The notes under the pieces: generated by a model
The model's input: only the letters and a program-made list of their open reading frames with translations
Databases searched by the model: none
Told to the model about the DNA's origin: nothing
Origin: Pseudomonadota bacterium
GTDB lineage: Bacteria > Desulfobacterota > Desulfobulbia > Desulfobulbales > Desulfurivibrionaceae
DNA: 64,000 bases
Assembly (NCBI GenBank): GCA_018830485.1
Contig: JAHJRQ010000015.1
Span: forward strand, 186,001-250,000
Direction: 5' to 3'
Made by a program: the position numbers and the translations under genes
In this document: one piece after another, positions 51,419 through 60,213 of the stretch
Layout: every line of letters starts with the position of its first letter
Position numbering within the stretch: the stretch's first letter is position 1

Positions 51419-52819
51419 ATGAATCAGCATGCCATCCAACGATTGCGGGAAATTGTCGGCCAGGATCAGGTAACCACACTCCCGGAAGAGCTGGCCTGCT
51501 ACTCCTATGACGGCACCGGCCAGGAATATCTCCCCGTGGCCGTTGCCTTCCCCGGCTCCACCGAGGAAGTGTGCCGCATCATGCAACTCGCCTCCGCCAC
51601 CCCGTTTCCCGTGGTGCCGCGGGGGGCGGGCACCGGCATGACCGGCGGCGCCCTGCCGGTGGCGGGCGGCCTGGTCATGGCCATGAGCCGCCTGAACCGC
51701 ATCCTGGAAATCGACCCGGCCAATCAGATCGGGGTGGTAGAGCCGGGGGTGATCACCGGCGATCTGCGCAAAGAGGCGGCCCGCCACAACCTCTATTACC
51801 CGCCGGACCCGGCCAGCCTGCAGTTCTGCACCATGGGCGGCAATGTGGCCGAATGCGCCGGTGGCCCGAGCGCGGTGAAGTATGGGGTAACCCGCGACTA
51901 TATCCTTGGGTTGGAAGCGGTGCTGCCCGATGGCAGCCTCATCCATACCGGGGTCAGGACCGCCAAGGGGGTGGTGGGCTACGATCTTACCCGGTTGCTG
52001 GTGGGGTCCGAAGGCACCCTGGCCATCATCACCAAGATCACGGTCAAGCTCCTCCCCGCCCCGGAGGCCCGCGCCACCCTGCTGGTTCTCTGCACAGGCA
52101 TGGTCGAGGCAGCCTCCCTGGTGGCGGCCATCCTCGCCCGCCATACTCCCTGCACCCTGGAATACATGGACCGCACCGCCCTGGCCATTGTCCGGGACAA
52201 ACTGCCGTTCCCTTTTCCGGAGGAAGCCGGAGCCCTGTTGCTTCTCGAGCTTGACGGACAGAAGGATACCGTGCCCCTTGCCACCCGCCAACTCACGGAT
52301 TTTTTACAGACCCAACCGGGAATCCTCCAGAGCCGTACCGCCGCAAACGAAGCCGAGGCCGAGCAGCTCTGGGCAGCACGGCGCGCCATCTCGCCTTCGG
52401 CCTTCAGCCTCAAGCCCCACAAGATGAGCGAAGACGTGGTGGTCCCCCGCAGCCGCTTGCCGGAGCTGGTCTCCTGCACCGAAAAATTGAGCAGGGAACT
52501 CGGGGTGGTCATCTTCACCTTCGGCCACGCCGGAGACGGCAATATCCATGTCAATATCATGCTGGACCGGAATATTCCGCAAGAGGTGCGCCAGGCCAAC
52601 ACCGCCAAGCAGCTTCTTTTTGAGGAGGTGCTGCGGTTGGGCGGCACCCTGTCCGGCGAACACGGCATCGGCCTGACCAAGGCGCCCTATCTGGACATGG
52701 AGCTTGACCCGCCGACCCTGGCGCTCATGCAACAGATCAAAAAACTCTTTGACCCGCGCAACATCCTCAACCCGGGCAAGATCTTCCCTTCCCGGGTCGC
52801 GCCGGAAAAAAATATTTGA
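51419..52819 (+). CDS. glcD: FAD-binding oxidase, GlcD / D-lactate dehydrogenase type
   Basis: 466 residues from ATG 51419. FAD-binding PCMH domain: PFPVVPRGAGTGMTGGALPV, ASLQFCTMGGNVAECAGGPS (in parts) and GYDLTRLLVGSEGTLAIITK; C-terminal FAD-linked oxidase domain: FGHAGDGNIHVNIM and LSGEHGIGLTKAPYL. Oxidises glycolate, D-lactate or another 2-hydroxyacid. No iron-sulfur GlcF partner is adjacent. Confidence 0.9.
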   Translation: MNQHAIQRLREIVGQDQVTTLPEELACYSYDGTGQEYLPVAVAFPGSTEEVCRIMQLASATPFPVVPRGAGTGMTGGALPVAGGLVMAMSRLNRILEIDPANQIGVVEPGVITGDLRKEAARHNLYYPPDPASLQFCTMGGNVAECAGGPSAVKYGVTRDYILGLEAVLPDGSLIHTGVRTAKGVVGYDLTRLLVGSEGTLAIITKITVKLLPAPEARATLLVLCTGMVEAASLVAAILARHTPCTLEYMDRTALAIVRDKLPFPFPEEAGALLLLELDGQKDTVPLATRQLTDFLQTQPGILQSRTAANEAEAEQLWAARRAISPSAFSLKPHKMSEDVVVPRSRLPELVSCTEKLSRELGVVIFTFGHAGDGNIHVNIMLDRNIPQEVRQANTAKQLLFEEVLRLGGTLSGEHGIGLTKAPYLDMELDPPTLALMQQIKKLFDPRNILNPGKIFPSRVAPEKNI

Positions 52820-52845
52820 CAATCAGCGCAAGGATCGGCTATATA
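52816..52845 (+). promoter_or_regulatory. rpsU promoter
   Basis: TTGACA (52816-52821), 18 bp, TATATA (52840-52845). The -35 overlaps the stop codon of the oxidase gene. Confidence 0.7.
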
Positions 52846-52948
52846 AACGGTTTCTTTTTAAAAATCTGCGCCATTTCAAGTTGTTCTGAAGCAGGCGTTG
52901 GCTGAAAATTCTGAAACGTGACGTTGCAACCCGCATACTGGAGAGATC

Positions 52949-53143
52949 ATGATTGAAATAGAGGTAAGAGGGGATATCGAACAGGCGATCCGGCTGCTCA
53001 AGAAGAAAATGCAGCTCGATGGGATGAAAAAGGAACTCAAGCGCCGCGAGTACTACGAAAAACCCAGCGACAAACGCCGCCGCAAGCAGGCCGAGTCCAA
53101 ACGGAAACTCCGCAAGCTCATGATGCGTACCGAGCGCGACTAA
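52949..53143 (+). CDS. rpsU: 30S ribosomal protein S21
   Basis: 64 residues, lysine/arginine-rich. IEIEVRGDIEQAIRLLKKKM followed by LKRREYYEKPSDKRRRK is diagnostic of bS21. GGAGAG precedes the ATG. The leader of about 100 bases after the promoter is uninterrupted. Confidence 0.96.
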   Translation: MIEIEVRGDIEQAIRLLKKKMQLDGMKKELKRREYYEKPSDKRRRKQAESKRKLRKLMMRTERD

Positions 53144-53161
53144 CGTGCCGCTCTTCCTCGA

Positions 53162-54154
53162 ATGAAACCCAAACGAGGAAAACCCGCTGATCATTGCCCA
53201 CGCTCCGACCGGGCCCGGCCCCAGTTGCCGGCTCCCTCCTCTTCATCCGGCGGAGCGTCTCTTTTTTCCGAGCCTTTTCTCGACCAGTTCATCCAGTACC
53301 TCAGCCTGGAACGCCGCCTGGCTGCCAACACCATCCTGGCCTATCAGGCCGACCTTGTTTCCTTTCTTGATTTTCTTCGTCCGCAGCGCCTTACCCAACT
53401 CAGCCAAGTTGACGCCGGCCACCTGCGCGCCTACCTGGCCCATTGCCACGCCCAGGGCATCTCCAGCCGCAGCAATGCCAGGCGGATCTCCTCGCTGCGC
53501 GCTTTTTTCAAGTTTCTCCTGGCGGAAAAATATCTCACCGTTGATCCCTGCGGTATCCTGGATCTGCCCAAGCCGGGCCGGCCGCTGCCCAAGGTGCTCA
53601 CCATCCCCGAGGTGAACCGGCTTCTTTCCCCGCCAACCAACGACAATGCCCTGGCCCTGCGCAACCACGCCATGCTGCACCTGCTGTACGCCACCGGCAT
53701 GCGGGTCTCGGAGCTGGTCAATCTGCCCCTGGCCGGGGTCAATCTCATGGGCGGTTATGTCCGGGTTTTCGGCAAGGGCTCCAAGGAACGGCTCATCCCC
53801 TTTGGCGAGGCGGCCCGGGAGTACCTCAAAATCTACACCCAAAACGGCCGCCCGAGGATTCTCAAAAAAAGAACCAGCGATCTCCTCTTTGTCACCGGGC
53901 ACGGCAAGCCCATGACCCGTCTGCGTTTCTGGCAGATCGTCCGGCAAAGCGCGCGCCTGAACGGCATCGTCAAGAAGATCAGCCCCCACATGCTCCGCCA
54001 CTCCTTTGCCACCCACCTGCTGGAACATGGCGCGGATCTCCGCTCCGTGCAGATGATGCTGGGCCATGCCGACATCGCCACCACCCAGATTTACACCCAT
54101 GTGGACAGCAACCGCCTCAAGTCCGCCCACCGGAAATTCCACCCCCGGGGCTGA
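53162..54154 (+). CDS. xerD: Tyrosine recombinase XerC/XerD
   Basis: 330 residues. N-terminal SAM-like domain FLDQFIQYLSLERRLAANTI; catalytic residues are visible as Arg in TGMRVSELVNLPL, Lys in GKGSKERLIPF, HMLRHSFATHLLEHGADLRS (H-x-x-R, in parts), GHADIATTQIYTHV with the Tyr nucleophile. Extra 30 N-terminal residues are Pro/Ser-rich. Resolves chromosome dimers; no integron or phage context, so it is a housekeeping Xer. Confidence 0.93.
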   Translation: MKPKRGKPADHCPRSDRARPQLPAPSSSSGGASLFSEPFLDQFIQYLSLERRLAANTILAYQADLVSFLDFLRPQRLTQLSQVDAGHLRAYLAHCHAQGISSRSNARRISSLRAFFKFLLAEKYLTVDPCGILDLPKPGRPLPKVLTIPEVNRLLSPPTNDNALALRNHAMLHLLYATGMRVSELVNLPLAGVNLMGGYVRVFGKGSKERLIPFGEAAREYLKIYTQNGRPRILKKRTSDLLFVTGHGKPMTRLRFWQIVRQSARLNGIVKKISPHMLRHSFATHLLEHGADLRSVQMMLGHADIATTQIYTHVDSNRLKSAHRKFHPRG

Positions 54155-54254
54155 TTTTCCCTCCCTGCCCCGCTCCATCCATTGTCACCCCGCCCCCGAT
54201 GGTCTATAGTTGAAAAAAGAAATAGGCACACACCCTGCGGAGGCCTCACCAGCT

Positions 54255-56915
54255 ATGGAAGTCATCACCACCCATGTAAACGCCGATTTTGACGGGCTGG
54301 CCTCCATGATCGCCGCGCACAAGCTCTACCCCGAGGCGGTGCTTGCCTTTTCCGGCTCCCAGGAAAAAAACCTGCGGGACTTCCTCGCCCAGTCGGTGCA
54401 ATACCACTACACCTTTCAGCGCTTGAAAAACATCCCCCAGGATCAGATCCAACGGCTCATCGTGGTGGACACCCGCCAGGGCTCGCGCATCGGCGATTTC
54501 AGCCAATGCCTGAACAACCCCGGCCTGGACATCCACCTCTACGACCACCACCCGGACACCCCGGAAGATCTGCACGGCTCGGTGGAACACGTCCGGCCCG
54601 TGGGCTCCACCACCACCATCTTTGTCCGCCTCTTCCGGGAAAAAGGGATCCGGCTCACCCCGGAGGAGGCCACCCTCATGGCCATGGCCATCTACGAGGA
54701 CACCGGCAACTTCGCCTTCGACACCACCTGCCCCGAGGATCTGGAGGCCGCGGCCTGGCTGCTTGGTCAGGGCGCGAACCTCAACGCCATCTCCCAGTTC
54801 ATCGCCCAGGAACTCACCAGCCAGGAAGTCACCCTGCTCCACGCCCTGATCAAATCCGCCCACACCTACACCATCCACGGTCTGGACCTGGTGGTGGCCA
54901 AGATAGAACTGCCTGAATATATTGACGAATTTTCCGTCATTGTCCGCCGCTTCATGGTGATGGAAAACCTCGACACCCTCTTTGCCCTGACCCACATGGC
55001 AGGGCGCACCCTCCTCATTGCCCGCAGCCGGATCCCGGAGGTAAACGCCGGGGCCATTGCCCGGGATTTCGGGGGCGGAGGCCATGCCTCGGCCGCCTCG
55101 GCCACCATCAAGGATCTCACCCTGATCGAGGCGGAAGAAAAACTGATCCAGCTCCTGCACAAGCATGTCCGCCCCCGGCGTCTGGCCAGGGAGCTGATGT
55201 CCGCGCCGGTGATCTCCGGCCCGCCGACGCTGACGATCAGCGAGGCGGATGAGATGCTCAACCGCTACAACATCACGGTGCTGCTCATCGTCAATGACCG
55301 GCACGAGCCGGTGGGCCTCATCTCCCGGCTGGTGGCGGGAAAGTCCATCCACCTTGGCTTGGGAAACTCGCCGGTGAGCGACTATATGACCACCGACTTC
55401 GCCACCCTGCCCCCCACCGCCTGCCTGGCCGACATCCAGGAACTCATCATCGAAAACCGCCAGCGCTTCATTCCGGTGGTGGAAGAAGGCAAGGTTGCGG
55501 GGGTCATTACCCGCACCGACCTTCTCCACCTGCTGGTCAACGATCCGGCCCACATCCCGCGCCGGTTGCTGACCGGCACCGATCAGCCCTCCACGGCCCG
55601 CAACCGCAACCTCACCGGCCTGATGGCGGAGGTTTTAAACCGCGAAATCATCACCCTGCTGCAAACCCTGGGCGAGGCGGCGCAGGAAACCGGCGGCCAT
55701 GCCTACGCGGTGGGAGGGTTTGTCCGCGACCTGCTGCTGCATATCAAAAACCTCGATCTGGATGTGGTCATCGAGGGCGATGGCCTGGCCTATGCCAAAA
55801 AGCTGGGGAAAAAACTCGGCGGCAGGGTGCGCACCCATGAAAAATTCGGCACCGCCGTGGTAACCCTGCCCGACGGCCTCAAGATCGACATCGCCACCGC
55901 CCGCCTTGAATACTACGAATATCCGGCCGCCATGCCCACGGTGGAACTGAGCTCCATCAAGCTCGACCTCTACCGGCGAGATTTCACCATCAACGCCATG
56001 GCCATCCACCTCAACCCGGACACCTTCGGCACCCTGGTTGATTTTTTCAACTGCCAGAACGACCTGAAAGACCGGCAGATCAGAATCCTGCACAACCTAA
56101 GCTTTGTGGAAGACCCGACCCGGATCTTCCGCGCCATCCGCTTTGAGCAGCGCATGGGCTTCAAGATCGGCAAGCATACGGAGAAGCTCATCAAAAACGC
56201 GGTGAAGATGGAGCTGTTCGACCGCTTCTCCGGCAAGCGGTTTTTCAACGAACTCACCAGCATCCTTTCCGAGGAAAACCCGATCCCGGCCATACACCGC
56301 ATGGCTGATCTGGGGCTGCTGCGCTTCCTCCACCCCACCCTCCGCATCGACCCGAAGCTCTCCACGATCCTGGAAGAAACCCGACAGGTTCTGGCCTGGC
56401 ATCGGCTCCTCTACCTGGACCAGCCCTGCCGACAGTGGCTGGTCTATCTGCTGGCCCTCATGACCGGCCTCACCACCCGGGAGCTGTCCGCCTTTTGCGA
56501 ACGCTTCGAGGTGCCGCCTACGCAGCGGCAGTTTCTTGTCCGGGAAAAACTCGCTGTTACCCGAATTGGACAGATCATGAAGCGCGCCATGCCGGAAAGC
56601 CCCAGCGGACTCTACCACCTGCTCAAGGATCTTTCCCCGGAAGGACTCCTGCACCTCATGGGGATCACCAAAAAGAAATCCGGAAAAAAGGCCGTTTCCC
56701 TTCATGTCACGGAGTGGAGCCAACTGAAGCCGGAAACCGACGGCAACGACCTGGAAAAAATGGGCTACCTGCCGGGGCCGCTCTATGGTACCATCCTGCG
56801 CTGCCTGCTCAACGCCCGCCTTGACGGCCTGGTGCACGACCGGGCCACGGAAACCGCCTTTATCAAGGAACATTTCTCCCTCCCGGATCACGATACCGCC
56901 CATGGACATCCCTAA
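54255..56915 (+). CDS. DHH-CBS-tRNA nucleotidyltransferase fusion (CCA/A-adding type)
   Basis: 886 residues from ATG 54255 (GGAGG upstream); TTG 54210 is less likely. DHH phosphoesterase part with NADFDGLAS, VVDTRQGS and DHHPDTPED, and DHHA1-type GGGGHASAASATI; two CBS domains (about 315-435); then a class II nucleotidyltransferase from about 480: AVGGFVRDLLL, DLDVVIEGDG, YRRDFTINAMAI and EDPTRIFRAIRFEQRMGFKI (in parts). This fusion occurs in deltaproteobacteria and related phyla and repairs or matures tRNA 3' ends. The DHH part may act as exonuclease or oligoribonuclease. Confidence 0.94.
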   Translation: MEVITTHVNADFDGLASMIAAHKLYPEAVLAFSGSQEKNLRDFLAQSVQYHYTFQRLKNIPQDQIQRLIVVDTRQGSRIGDFSQCLNNPGLDIHLYDHHPDTPEDLHGSVEHVRPVGSTTTIFVRLFREKGIRLTPEEATLMAMAIYEDTGNFAFDTTCPEDLEAAAWLLGQGANLNAISQFIAQELTSQEVTLLHALIKSAHTYTIHGLDLVVAKIELPEYIDEFSVIVRRFMVMENLDTLFALTHMAGRTLLIARSRIPEVNAGAIARDFGGGGHASAASATIKDLTLIEAEEKLIQLLHKHVRPRRLARELMSAPVISGPPTLTISEADEMLNRYNITVLLIVNDRHEPVGLISRLVAGKSIHLGLGNSPVSDYMTTDFATLPPTACLADIQELIIENRQRFIPVVEEGKVAGVITRTDLLHLLVNDPAHIPRRLLTGTDQPSTARNRNLTGLMAEVLNREIITLLQTLGEAAQETGGHAYAVGGFVRDLLLHIKNLDLDVVIEGDGLAYAKKLGKKLGGRVRTHEKFGTAVVTLPDGLKIDIATARLEYYEYPAAMPTVELSSIKLDLYRRDFTINAMAIHLNPDTFGTLVDFFNCQNDLKDRQIRILHNLSFVEDPTRIFRAIRFEQRMGFKIGKHTEKLIKNAVKMELFDRFSGKRFFNELTSILSEENPIPAIHRMADLGLLRFLHPTLRIDPKLSTILEETRQVLAWHRLLYLDQPCRQWLVYLLALMTGLTTRELSAFCERFEVPPTQRQFLVREKLAVTRIGQIMKRAMPESPSGLYHLLKDLSPEGLLHLMGITKKKSGKKAVSLHVTEWSQLKPETDGNDLEKMGYLPGPLYGTILRCLLNARLDGLVHDRATETAFIKEHFSLPDHDTAHGHP

Positions 56916-57525
56916 ACTCATTCAGGAAATTGCCATCCTTGCCCCGCCGTTTCTGCTGGCCCTCACGGTGCACGAGTTTGCCCACGCCTATATCGCCTAC
57001 AGGTTTGGCGACCCCACCGCCCAACGCCTGGGCAGACTCACCCTCAATCCGCTGAAGCATCTCGACCCCCTCGGGGTTTTGGCCTTTCTGATCATGAAGA
57101 TCGGCTGGGCCAAACCGGTGCCGGTGGATGCCCGTTATTTTGAAAACCCGCGGAGGGACATGATCTGGGTTTCACTGGCCGGGGTTTCCGCCAACTTGGC
57201 TCTGGCCGTGGTCAGCGGCCTTGCCGTCCGGCTGCTGATCCCGTTCGCCAACCTGCTGCCCATGGCGATCTTCTGGCCGCTCATCCAGATGATTGCCGCC
57301 AGCGTCTGGATAAACGTGATGCTGGCCGTGTTCAACCTGATCCCCATCCCGCCCCTGGACGGCAGCCAGGTGCTCAGCAATCTTCTTCCCCACAATCTTG
57401 CCAGGGTGTACAACAAGCTGGAGCCCGTGGGCTTCTTCATCCTGCTGGCCCTGTTCTATACCGGTGTCATCCCGAAAATCATGCGCCCCCTGATCTCCTT
57501 TGCCCAAGGGCTGATCCTGGGCTGA
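56902..57525 (+). CDS. Site-2 protease family membrane metalloprotease (M50)
   Basis: 207 residues, overlapping the previous gene by 14 bases. Five or six membrane helices. Zinc motif HEFAH in ALTVHEFAHAYIAYRFG and the second motif NLIPIPPLDGSQVL. Small M50B proteins of this type cut within membrane segments; targets unknown. Confidence 0.92.
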   Translation: MDIPKLIQEIAILAPPFLLALTVHEFAHAYIAYRFGDPTAQRLGRLTLNPLKHLDPLGVLAFLIMKIGWAKPVPVDARYFENPRRDMIWVSLAGVSANLALAVVSGLAVRLLIPFANLLPMAIFWPLIQMIAASVWINVMLAVFNLIPIPPLDGSQVLSNLLPHNLARVYNKLEPVGFFILLALFYTGVIPKIMRPLISFAQGLILG

Positions 57526-57615
57526 AAATTTATTGCCTGTACCTCTCTGGTCCGTGCTACACTTGACACGCAGGGCTACATTTTTGGCAAGAGAGACACA
57601 AAAGGAAGGCGTTGA

Positions 57616-58368
57616 ATGAGCCCGTACACCCCGGACATCCACGAAGTACTTGCCTATGAGATAAAAAAGGAGATAGCGGACCGTTATTTCGGCTTTCGCA
57701 AACTCATCGAGGAAGACAAACTGGACTTTGCCGAAAAAACCAGGCAATACTCCCTTATTCTCGAAAAACGGATCAGCTTTGACCTGATCCGCATCTACAT
57801 TATCCTTAAAGACGAAGAGCTTATATACCAATTCTTTGCGCTCACCGGGTTGCCGGCGGCTTTTTGCTACGACCCTTACCTCACCGAATCCGCCACCATC
57901 CGGCAAAGGGTGTTTTCCGGGGTACCTATCCACGGCCTCACCCATAGCGGTCGCTTTAAAAATATGATATTTGACTGCTACGAGCGCTTGGAGACGCATG
58001 TGGCCGAATACCGGACAAAGTTCGATGAACTCAGAAAATACCGAGAGGAAATCTCCGAAGAAATTGAAACCTTTTACCGGAAAAACGACCTGGGCTCCAT
58101 CATGGGCTTCCTCAAAACCCTGGGAAATCCCAACAAGTCTGGCAGCATGGAGGGCGGCATGGAAGTGGGGATGGCCGGAAGCCTGGAGCGAAAAATGCGC
58201 ATCGATCCGCCAATGCCGCCGGAACAGTATCTGCCGGTAATCCCGCCCTTGCCCCAACTGGCAACTATTCGCGCCCCGCTCAAAGAACTCATTCGTGCGG
58301 CATACGAGGATCACGGCACCGAACTTATCCAGCTTTTGTCCCGGAAAGACACCCCTGCCCCCCGATGA
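57616..58368 (+). CDS. Unknown protein with coiled coil
   Basis: 250 residues; GGAAGGCGTTG precedes ATG 57616. No signal peptide or membrane helix. An amphipathic, charged helix covers about residues 120-165 (VAEYRTKFDELRKYREEI and SEEIETFYRKND); a Gly/Met-rich stretch follows (GSMEGGMEVGMAGS) and a Pro-rich segment. No family recognised. Confidence 0.7.
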   Translation: MSPYTPDIHEVLAYEIKKEIADRYFGFRKLIEEDKLDFAEKTRQYSLILEKRISFDLIRIYIILKDEELIYQFFALTGLPAAFCYDPYLTESATIRQRVFSGVPIHGLTHSGRFKNMIFDCYERLETHVAEYRTKFDELRKYREEISEEIETFYRKNDLGSIMGFLKTLGNPNKSGSMEGGMEVGMAGSLERKMRIDPPMPPEQYLPVIPPLPQLATIRAPLKELIRAAYEDHGTELIQLLSRKDTPAPR

Positions 58369-58459
58369 ACGTCTCCACCGATTTTTTTTGCTTTTTTAAA
58401 AAACACCAGGTATGGTGCTCGGTAACACGCTAATTATCAATGTAACACCGAAGGAGCCT

Positions 58460-58582
58460 ATGAATTTCCCGTCCCCCGTTCGCCTGCACCATTTTGGCAA
58501 GGGAGTCGAATTCATGCCTCGAAAGAAACGCAACGATTTGCCTGAGGATTGTGTGTATAATCCCATGAGGCAGCGGCAATAA
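58460..58582 (+). pseudogene. Deleted relic related to the 59127 transposase fragment
   Basis: A 40-codon frame with AAGGAG before ATG 58460. Its DNA from about 58495 matches the inverted copy near 59310 (GGCAAGGGAGTCG...ATGCCTCGAAAG and ACGCAACGATTTGCCTGAGG-type text), and then the tail ATGAGGCAGC, but the roughly 100 bp in between are missing. MPRKKRND resembles the N-terminus of REP-associated tyrosine transposases. Probably non-functional. Confidence 0.5.
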
Positions 58583-58609
58583 AAAATCTATTCCTACAGG
58601 AGAAAGGGC

Positions 58610-59092
58610 ATGCTGAAAAAAGTTTTTATGGTTGCTTTGTTTGTTATGATTACGGCGGGCTTATCGATTGCGGGAGGAACCGTCGGTAAGGATTACGGCA
58701 AGCAGCCGTGGGTGGTCAACATCGAAGATCTGACAGAACAAAATGAAAATTTCCGTGCCGCGCAGTGGACGGGGCAAAACCTTCAGATGACCGTCATGTC
58801 GGTTAATCCAGGCGGGGAGATAGGCCTCGAGAAGCACGACGAGGGCGATCAGTTCATCCGTGTTGAAAAAGGGAATGCCCGTGTTGTGATGGGCGCGTCG
58901 AAGGATACAATGACTTTCGACAAAAAAGTTTCAGATGAATGGGCCATCCTTATCCCAGCCGGCTTCTGGCACAATATTATCAACGAAGGGGATAAACCGC
59001 TCAAGGTTTACGTTATTTACGCTCCACCCGAGCACCCCGCGGGGACATTGCACAAAACTGTCAAGGAATCGGAAGCCGCCCACGGTCATTGA
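58610..59092 (+). CDS. Exported single-domain cupin
   Basis: 160 residues with a signal peptide (KKVFMVALFVMITAGLSIAG). Cupin motif 1 is GGEIGLEKHDEGDQFIRVEKG and motif 2 IPAGFWHNIINEGDKPLKVY (both shown in part), with His and Glu metal ligands. Similar proteins are found beside metal or mercury genes, but function is not known. AGGAGAAAGGG precedes the start. The gene is bracketed by inverted transposase relics. Confidence 0.85.
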   Translation: MLKKVFMVALFVMITAGLSIAGGTVGKDYGKQPWVVNIEDLTEQNENFRAAQWTGQNLQMTVMSVNPGGEIGLEKHDEGDQFIRVEKGNARVVMGASKDTMTFDKKVSDEWAILIPAGFWHNIINEGDKPLKVYVIYAPPEHPAGTLHKTVKESEAAHGH

Positions 59093-59126
59093 CCGGGGAG
59101 GAGGGGTCGTCCATTGACAAAGGACA

Positions 59127-59351
59127 TCACTGCTGCCTCATAAAATTGCAAAGGAATTCAAATAACGGCTCGGGAGTCTCTTTGGGATGTAATGAATTTG
59201 CGAAAAAGATGACCACCCGATCAAGGAGACCCGAGCCGCGGCACACAATGACACAATCCCCGGGAAAATCGTTGCGTTTCTTTCGAGGCATGAACGACTC
59301 CCTTGCCGGGCAGACTCCATAGGGTCTTCGTTTAATCGTAGTTTCATACAA
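59127..59351 (-). pseudogene. Degenerate REP-associated (IS200-like) transposase fragment
   Basis: From about residue 21 the frame reads FMPRKKRNDFPGDCVIVCRG and then RVVIFFANS, recalling MPR-R---PG---HV--RG----IF of Y1 transposases TnpA-REP. The histidine motif (HUH) and catalytic Tyr are absent. The DNA contains an imperfect dyad: GGCTCGGGAGTCTC (about 59166-59179) and GGAGACCCGAGCC (about 59224-59236). Confidence 0.5.
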
Positions 59352-59415
59352 TGTATGACAACTCGCGCCCCCATAATTCGTCGGTGTCGGCGCCGCAGGT
59401 TACAGGAACACTTTA

Positions 59416-59545
59416 GGGACCTTTGCACAATTCGTCACACCGGTGAAAACCGTGTTCAGTTTTTTGAGAACCTCCCGAGATTACTGGATACCGGCTTCCC
59501 CCGGGATGACGGAAAATTATTCGACACGATTTTTTCAAGGTTCCC
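59416..59545 (-). mobile_element. MITE-like dispersed repeat, copy B (130 bp)
   Basis: Inverted relative to copy A at 19047-19178. Ends GGGACCTTT (59416-59424) and AAGGTTCCC (59537-59545). Long shared stretches include AAAAATCGTGTCG and CACCGGTGTGAC-type text on the minus strand. No clear target duplication here. Confidence 0.75.
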
Positions 59546-59734
59546 TGTACTTATAATTCCGCCTTGGTTTTGAGTTGAGCCAATCAATACCAACACCGCT
59601 GCATCATTCGCTGCTGATCCAAAAATCGAACATATTTTTCAAACCAGAATGCTTGCCAAAAACTCCACACCTTGGCGGTCATGCGGATGATCGTGGCATT
59701 CTGTTGCTTATCGCTTTTCTCCTCAATGACACCC

Positions 59735-59749
59735 ACAGGCATATCCTGT
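59735..59749. promoter_or_regulatory. Palindrome upstream of umuD
   Basis: ACAGG-CATAT-CCTGT, a five-bp-arm dyad 12 bp ahead of the umuD ATG. It is a candidate SOS operator, though it is not the E. coli LexA consensus. The rest of the 59546-59760 interval holds nothing I can name. Confidence 0.3.
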
Positions 59750-59760
59750 ATATTGGGACC

Positions 59761-60204
59761 ATGAACCTTTCCTCCTCCCCAACCATCTCAGCGGTCTATA
59801 CCTTCGACCGCAAAGGCGAACTGAAACGCCCCCTCTTTGCCTGCAGCGTCTCCGCGGGATTTCCAAGCCCGGCGGACGACTACATCGAAGGCAGGCTCGA
59901 CCTCAACGAACTCATGGTACCCAACCCAGCCGCCACCTTCTTTGTCCGGGTGGCAGGCGACTCCATGCTCGGGGCCGGCATCCACCACAACGACATCCTG
60001 GTGGTGGATCGGTCCCTTGAGCCGATCAGCGGCAAGGTGGTGATCGCGGTGGTCAACAATGAGCTGACCGTGAAACGGCTGGTTAAAAACGGGGAGAACA
60101 TCTGCTTGAAGGCAGAAAGCCCCGACTATGCAGATATCATCATGACCGAAGGAAACACCTGCGAGATCTGGGGGGTGGTCGCCTTCGTGGTCCACGCCCT
60201 GTAG
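59761..60204 (+). CDS. umuD: UmuD-like S24 peptidase
   Basis: 147 residues. Self-cleavage site Ala32-Gly33 in CSVSAGFPSPADDY, nucleophile Ser68 in VAGDSML and general base Lys105 in ELTVKRL. After RecA-stimulated cleavage it joins UmuC to form DNA polymerase V. The umuC gene starts nine bases later. Confidence 0.94.
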   Translation: MNLSSSPTISAVYTFDRKGELKRPLFACSVSAGFPSPADDYIEGRLDLNELMVPNPAATFFVRVAGDSMLGAGIHHNDILVVDRSLEPISGKVVIAVVNNELTVKRLVKNGENICLKAESPDYADIIMTEGNTCEIWGVVAFVVHAL

Positions 60205-60213
60205 GCCTGCCCC

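Noticed and set aside
59700-59760. E. coli-type LexA box before umuD
   Set aside because: No CTGT-N8-ACAG match; only an ACAGG-N5-CCTGT dyad was found and is listed with low confidence.
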